Positions 60,007 to 64,000 of a stretch of 64,000 nt of DNA are shown piece by piece; positions within the stretch are counted from its first letter, which is position 1; every line of letters starts with the position of its first letter. The position numbers and the translations under genes were made by a program. The stretch spans positions 4,919,738-4,983,737 of the forward strand of contig NZ_LR593886.1 of NCBI RefSeq assembly GCF_901538265.1. Reading direction: 5' to 3'. This DNA comes from Gemmata massiliana (lineage in GTDB: Bacteria > Planctomycetota > Planctomycetia > Gemmatales > Gemmataceae). The notes under the pieces were generated by a model. It did not search any database. It was given only the letters and a program-made list of their open reading frames with translations, and was not told where the DNA came from.

Positions 60007-60022
60007 AGCACGCTCGGTGCCA
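60007..60022 (-). promoter_or_regulatory. Sigma-54 promoter for the Ro60 transcript
   Basis: Minus-strand TGGCAC-CGAGC-GTGCT matches the TGGCAC-N5-TTGCA/T consensus at all but one position, with correct spacing between the GG and GC doublets. Transcription would start near 59996, about 240 bases before the Ro60 start codon. Confidence 0.7.
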
Positions 60023-60195
60023 AATCCATTTTGTTGTGGATTGAGCGAATGAATGGGTTTCGGATTTGAAGAGCAGCGAGAGGATCGCAAGTTTCGCCCG
60101 AATCAGCAGTTCGGAGCAATCCGGCCAGGGCAAGAAATCGTGGAGAATACTCGTTCGCGCTTCGCAGTGTGTTGATCTGGGGCACTGATGGAGTT

Positions 60196-60209
60196 ACAAA
60201 ATATTTTGT
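60196..60209. promoter_or_regulatory. Palindrome ACAAAATATTTTGT, candidate activator site
   Basis: A perfect 14-bp palindrome, strikingly AT-rich for this genome, 28 bases upstream of the activator start at 60238 and about 175 bases upstream of the Ro60 sigma-54 promoter. The distance and symmetry suit an enhancer site for a dimeric sigma-54 activator or an autoregulatory operator. Confidence 0.4.
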
Positions 60210-60237
60210 CGCATCGTCCAAAAAAATGGTTCTGCTT

Positions 60238-61827
60238 ATGGCTACTCGCCGCGTGCTCGTGTCGTGGATCGGGTACGCCGATTTCCGGGCGCTGGCCGCG
60301 ACCCTTCCGCCGGACCAGCAGGCCGAGGTGTTGCGCGGGCTGAACCCGCCGACGCCGCTCATCGGCCAGGCGGGGCCGCTCAAAACGCTGCTCGACCACG
60401 AATCGTTCGCCGAGGTCCATCTGCTGACCAGTCACCCCGGCCCGCGGAACCGGCTGTACACCCGGTGGGTCGGCGGCTCCCCGGTTCTCCACCCGATCAA
60501 GGTGAACAACCCGACCGATTACGTCGAAATCTTCCAACTCGTGGATACCGAACTGGCGTCGATCGCCCGACTTCCGCGAGACGCCGACGAGGAACTGTGT
60601 ATCCACCTCAGCCCCGGTACGCCCACCATGACGGCGATCTGGGTGCTGTTGGGGAAGAGCAAGTACCAGCCGGCCACCTTCTACCAGACCCACGACGGGC
60701 GCGCCTGGGTCACCACGATCCCGTTCGACTTGGTGGTGGATTACGTTCCTCAAGTTCTGCGCGACGCGGACGCTCGGCTCCAGCTCCTGGCGGCCCAAAG
60801 TCCGCGGGACGTCCAGGGCTTTCAGGACGTGGCGGGCGACAGTCACGGCATTCGAGTCGCGGTGGGGCGGGCGCGTCGGGCAGCACGGCGCGGAGTGTCG
60901 GTTCTGATCCTGGGCGAAAGCGGCACCGGTAAGGAGTTGTTCGCCCGTGCCGTTCACGATGCGAGCCCCAGACGCGAGGGACCGTTCGTGGCCATCAACT
61001 GTGCCGCGCTCTCCCGGGAACTGCTGGAGAGCGAACTGTTCGGCCACAAGAAGGGAGCGTTCACCGGGGCTGACCGGGATCGGGAGGGGGCATTCGCAGA
61101 GGCGGATGGTGGGACGTTGTTCCTTGATGAGATCGGGGAGTGCGATCCTGCAATGCAGGCCAAGTTGTTGCGCGTCCTGCAACCGCCCGACGGGAGCCCG
61201 TGTCAACGGGTGTTCTGTCGGGTCGGCGATTCGCGCCCGCGGACCAGTGACGTCCGCATCGTTGCCGCCACCAACCGTGACCTGCTCGGGTGCGTCGCGC
61301 AGAACCAGTTCCGCGAGGATCTGTACTACCGACTGGCGACCATTACGATTAAGCTCCCGCCGCTGCGAGAGCGGCGCGGCGACGTGGGCGCGATCGCGGA
61401 ACGGCTGCTCGGTCGGATCAATCGAGATTTTGCCCAGCAGGAACCGGGGTTCCGGCCCAAGCGCCTGTCCCCTTCGGCCCTCGGGTACGTGAAGGGGCAC
61501 TCGTGGCCCGGGAACGTGCGGCAGTTGTACAACACGCTGGTTCAGGCCGCGGTGATGAGCGACGGGGACGTGATCGACCGGCGGGATCTCGACGACGCGG
61601 TCGCCGAGGTTCCGGGGCAGGCCCCCGCAGACTTGCTAGAAGTGCCGTTGGGGGGACGCTTCTCCCTGGAACGGCACCTCGAAGAGATCCAGCGCCACTA
61701 CTTGCGCCGCGCGCTGGCGGAGGCCGACGGGGTCCAACGGCGCGCGGCCGAGCTGCTCGGCTATCGGAACTACCAAACTCTGGCCGCGCAACTGGAGCGA
61801 TTGGGGATCAAAAAGGACGACCACTGA
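60238..61827 (+). CDS. RtcR-like sigma-54 activator with N-terminal CARF-like sensor domain
   Basis: A 529-residue regulator without a phosphorylation receiver. Residues 1-185 form a Rossmann-like CARF-type domain: '[16 protein letters not shown]', '[17 protein letters not shown]', the typical '[15 protein letters not shown]' loop (125-133) and '[15 protein letters not shown]'. The AAA+ sigma-54 domain has Walker A 'GESGTGKE' (226-233), 'GAFTGA' (273-278) and Walker B 'LFLDEIGE'. A Fis-like helix-turn-helix ends the protein ('[23 protein letters not shown]'). RtcR has the same architecture and activates RNA repair genes after sensing RNA ends. Divergent to Ro60, it is its probable activator. 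A start at 60226 is also possible. Confidence 0.88.
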   Translation: MATRRVLVSWIGYADFRALAATLPPDQQAEVLRGLNPPTPLIGQAGPLKTLLDHESFAEVHLLTSHPGPRNRLYTRWVGGSPVLHPIKVNNPTDYVEIFQLVDTELASIARLPRDADEELCIHLSPGTPTMTAIWVLLGKSKYQPATFYQTHDGRAWVTTIPFDLVVDYVPQVLRDADARLQLLAAQSPRDVQGFQDVAGDSHGIRVAVGRARRAARRGVSVLILGESGTGKELFARAVHDASPRREGPFVAINCAALSRELLESELFGHKKGAFTGADRDREGAFAEADGGTLFLDEIGECDPAMQAKLLRVLQPPDGSPCQRVFCRVGDSRPRTSDVRIVAATNRDLLGCVAQNQFREDLYYRLATITIKLPPLRERRGDVGAIAERLLGRINRDFAQQEPGFRPKRLSPSALGYVKGHSWPGNVRQLYNTLVQAAVMSDGDVIDRRDLDDAVAEVPGQAPADLLEVPLGGRFSLERHLEEIQRHYLRRALAEADGVQRRAAELLGYRNYQTLAAQLERLGIKKDDH

Positions 61828-61867
61828 CGACCCGCACTCGGGAGACTGGCGCTTCGACTAACCGTCC

Positions 61868-61919
61868 CGGCTCACCACTTCCTTGCCGAGTACGAGGTCG
61901 GCAAGGAAGTGGTGAGCCG
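61868..61919 (+). terminator. Long-stem terminator after the CARF activator
   Basis: A perfect 22-bp stem begins CGGCTCACCACTTCCTTGCC at 61868 and closes at 61919, with an eight-base loop, then CGTTTATAATTT. It lies 41 bases after the activator stop. Confidence 0.8.
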
Positions 61920-62552
61920 CGTTTATAATTTGAAGTGATATAATTTTCACTAGTGATGTTGATATCGATAATCTAATTGTGGTATAATGCAGTGCAATGA
62001 GCCGCACCGTCGTTGCGAACCCGTGGGCAAACGGTCAGTGCGAGTGAATGATTGCGAAGACGCCAGGCAGGATTTACCAGATAAAGACCGCACGCGGGAT
62101 TGTTCGGAATCTGGTTGATCCTGTTAATCCTGTCCAAAATTCTCCCTTGAAAACCCTGTGAGTCCGAAGGCGCCGGGCGCGCAAATGTTAGCCGCGACGA
62201 GTGGCGGGTGCCGTTTTCACCGGGGGAATTGAGGTGCGAGGGCGGCCGGTCACGAAATGTTAGCAAATGTTACTCGCGAGTTCGGACGTTTGGTCCGGCG
62301 TCGCGCGTCCAGTGCGGGTGAACGGTTTCTGATTGTTCGTGTAACAGACCGGGCGGGCACGTTAGGAGGTACGGGGCGGTTCGTCATACCAGATCGATCC
62401 TCTCCATGTAACGGGTTGCGCCGGGCGTCACTTCCCCGGTCAAACAAGGACGTGTAGATTTCTCCTTGTGGGCCACGTGGGAAAGTGACAAAATCGGTCG
62501 GGTGCGCCGGTTGTGCGTTGCGTTCCGGTCACGGACAGAAATGGGAACCACC
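61920..62552. other. Intergenic region before the right-edge gene
   Basis: A 633-base gap without a convincing gene. Its first 70 bases are very AT-rich for this genome (around 61920-61990). It contains one arm of the CCTGTTAATCCTGTC family at 62113-62134. The promoter of the downstream gene is presumably in the last 150 bases, but no box was assigned. Confidence 0.4.
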
Positions 62553-64000
62553 ATGCGTGGCTACAAAATGCGGCTGCTGTCCTGCGCGTTGCTCGTCACA
62601 CTCGTCGCGTGGCTCGTGTCGTGGGGCGGGCACGCGGCCCACGGGCAGTTCGGTGCCGTGGCCCAGCCCGTCGCCCCGGGGCAGAAGGACGTTAAGGGCA
62701 AAGAAAAGAAGGACGATCGATCGGAGCTCGACGAGAGCCTACCGTTCGCCCCGCCTTACGAGCGAGATGCCAAGAGCAAGCTCAAGGCCGCCCGCGACTA
62801 TCTGGCGTTCAAAGAGCCGCCGTACAACACCATTTGTCCGCTGCTCCAAAATATTCTCGACGCGCCGAGCGACTCGTTCTTCGACGTGAAGTACAAGGTC
62901 GGCAACGAGACCCGCGTCAACCGCATCAGCGTGAAGACCGAGGCGAACCGCATTATCGCGGACTTCCAATCCGAGGGGCTCCAGTTCTACCAGCAGGCCT
63001 ACGGCGCGACCGCGGCCGGCCTCCTCGACAACGCGATCGAGGCCAAGGGCGACGTGGCGATTCTCGCCGACGTGTCGCAGCGCTACTTCCACACCCGGGC
63101 CGGGGCCGAGGCGACCGTACTCCTCGGCACGCTCTACCTCGAGCGCGGGAACTTCCTCGAAGCGGCTTACGCCTTCGAGCGCCTGCTCCCGCGCAAGGAC
63201 GTGGACGAGATCCTCACCCCACTCACACTCTTCAAGACCGCACTGGCGTTCAAGCGCAGTCCCGATCCCCGGCACAGCGAATTGTACAAGGAGGCCCAGG
63301 AGAAGCTCCTGAAGGCTACCCGAGACGGGGTCGCGATCGGGCGCAAGAAGTACACCCCGGAAATGATCCGCGCGGAACTGGACCGGCCCATCGAGTTGTT
63401 GCAAGCCAACGCCGTGGTCGGCGAGTGGGGCACCAAGGGCGGCAACGCGGCGCGCAACGCGATTGTGGACGGCGGCCCGCCGTTCCTCGACAAGGTGTTC
63501 GGGTTCCCGATGTTCTACGACGGCGACGACGAGGCCAACCTCTGGATCAAGGGCGAACTGGACCGGCTCTTCGCCCGCGACGGCAAGTCCAAGAGCGTCC
63601 CGCTCCCGGGGACGTTCCCGGTCACCACGGCCGACCTCATCGTGTTCCGCACCTACGACGGCGTCTACGCGGTCGCGACCCGGGACCGCGTGGCGAGCGG
63701 GCGCGTCGTCCGCGCGGGCGAGATCGCGTGGCGCTCGAAGACGACGGCCGGGCTGCACCAGTTGATTAAGAGCGACGGTACCAACGACGTGGACATGTCC
63801 CGCGACGTGAAGGCGTGGTGGACCACGTACAACAGCAAACCGGTCAACGTGTCCAGCATCTTCTACGAGAACCCGCTCATCGGCTCCCTGGCCCACGACG
63901 GCCAGAGCGTCTACTTCGTGGACGACCTCGCGATCACCCCGCCCCCGGTCTTCAACAACCCGGAGTTCGGGATCAACAACGGGCCGCAGTTCCGACACAG
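62553..64000 (+). CDS. Exported TPR/beta-propeller-type protein, N-terminal 482 residues
   Basis: Open from the ATG at 62553 to the right edge, so incomplete. A signal peptide (MRGYKMRLLSCALLVTLVAWLVSW) is followed by a charged linker (Lys/Asp-rich). Residues about 75-250 are helical repeats of TPR type ('LKAARDYLAFKEPPYN', 'FQSEGLQFYQQAYGATAAGLLDNAIEAKG', 'EATVLLGTLYLERGNFLEAAYAFERLL'). After 'LPGTFPVTTADLIVFRTYDGVYAVATRDRV' the rest looks like PQQ-type beta-propeller blades ('HDGQSVYFVDD'). This TPR plus propeller layout is common in planctomycete BamB-like exported proteins, with a structural role at the envelope as the likely function. Its C-terminus is outside the window. Confidence 0.75.
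   Translation, partial: MRGYKMRLLSCALLVTLVAWLVSWGGHAAHGQFGAVAQPVAPGQKDVKGKEKKDDRSELDESLPFAPPYERDAKSKLKAARDYLAFKEPPYNTICPLLQNILDAPSDSFFDVKYKVGNETRVNRISVKTEANRIIADFQSEGLQFYQQAYGATAAGLLDNAIEAKGDVAILADVSQRYFHTRAGAEATVLLGTLYLERGNFLEAAYAFERLLPRKDVDEILTPLTLFKTALAFKRSPDPRHSELYKEAQEKLLKATRDGVAIGRKKYTPEMIRAELDRPIELLQANAVVGEWGTKGGNAARNAIVDGGPPFLDKVFGFPMFYDGDDEANLWIKGELDRLFARDGKSKSVPLPGTFPVTTADLIVFRTYDGVYAVATRDRVASGRVVRAGEIAWRSKTTAGLHQLIKSDGTNDVDMSRDVKAWWTTYNSKPVNVSSIFYENPLIGSLAHDGQSVYFVDDLAITPPPVFNNPEFGINNGPQFRH

Noticed and set aside
60103-61500. A 465-codon minus-strand frame opposite the CARF activator
   Set aside because: Antisense shadow of the AAA+ domain; no ribosome site and no domain.
62257-62457. 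A 66-codon open frame before the right-edge gene
   Set aside because: No ribosome site or recognisable protein features; lies in a region that looks intergenic.

Overview
The window is about 64 kb of high-GC DNA with strong G/C bias at third codon positions. It most likely comes from a planctomycete of the Gemmata group. The evidence is a set of secreted proteins typical of that group (redoxin/cytochrome c/copper-monooxygenase fusion, NBR1-Ig protein, squalene-cyclase-repeat protein, CBM9-like protein), a Gemmata-type LRDIFGNPF protein, many Ser/Thr-kinase-like, PP2C and sigma-54 regulators, and many intergenic inverted repeats. No rRNA, tRNA, CRISPR array or intact insertion sequence was recognised. 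All functional assignments come from reading motifs, not from database searches.

Layout. 0-5.2 kb (minus strand): a sugar isomerase cut by the window edge, a pseudokinase and a 1121-residue membrane protein. 5.4-14.3 kb: PAC2 protein, CBM9 protein, HEAT protein, two PDZ aspartyl proteases, the redoxin/copper monooxygenase, a 4-TM protein and a PP2C phosphatase. 14.4-16.6 kb: a compact restriction-modification pair. 16.7-23.3 kb: radical SAM enzyme, then a minus-strand run of secreted hydrolases (endonuclease/phosphatase, alkaline-phosphatase type, C25-like peptidase, NBR1-Ig protein). 23.6-29.5 kb: cytochrome, universal stress protein, DksA-like protein, an NtrC-type two-component pair and several very small genes. 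31.1-36.0 kb: dnaX-ybaB-(small)-recR-rpoN. 37-40.7 kb: two tandem SDR enzymes facing a methyltransferase and an E2-type acyltransferase. 41-47.5 kb: acyl-CoA carboxylase beta subunit, an RNA ligase of the Deinococcus Rnl type and a DabA-type protein. 48.6-57 kb: cyclase-repeat protein, aminotransferase, MoxR ATPase, a broken Roco (LRR-ROC-COR) locus and a cation/proton antiporter. 57.3-64 kb: an unknown protein, a Ro60 (TROVE) protein, a divergent CARF-like sigma-54 activator and an outer-membrane/periplasmic protein running off the right edge.

The most interesting system is at 58.1-61.8 kb. A bacterial Ro60 gene on the minus strand lies back to back with an RtcR-like activator that has an N-terminal CARF-like sensor and a GAFTGA sigma-54 ATPase. 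Between them is a very good sigma-54 promoter (TGGCAC-N5-GTGCT, 60007-60022) pointing at Ro60. About 240 nt of hairpin-rich leader separate that promoter from the Ro60 start, which is where a Y RNA would be expected, and a 14-bp palindrome lies upstream of the activator. RtcA and RtcB, the usual partners, are not in the window. The rpoN gene that would serve this promoter is itself at 34.4 kb.

Other points: dnaX carries a run of nine A residues at the gamma/tau boundary with stops in both alternative frames. The Roco locus has lost its P-loop and is split by a frame change. At least seven different large inverted-repeat elements sit between genes, mostly where transcripts converge.
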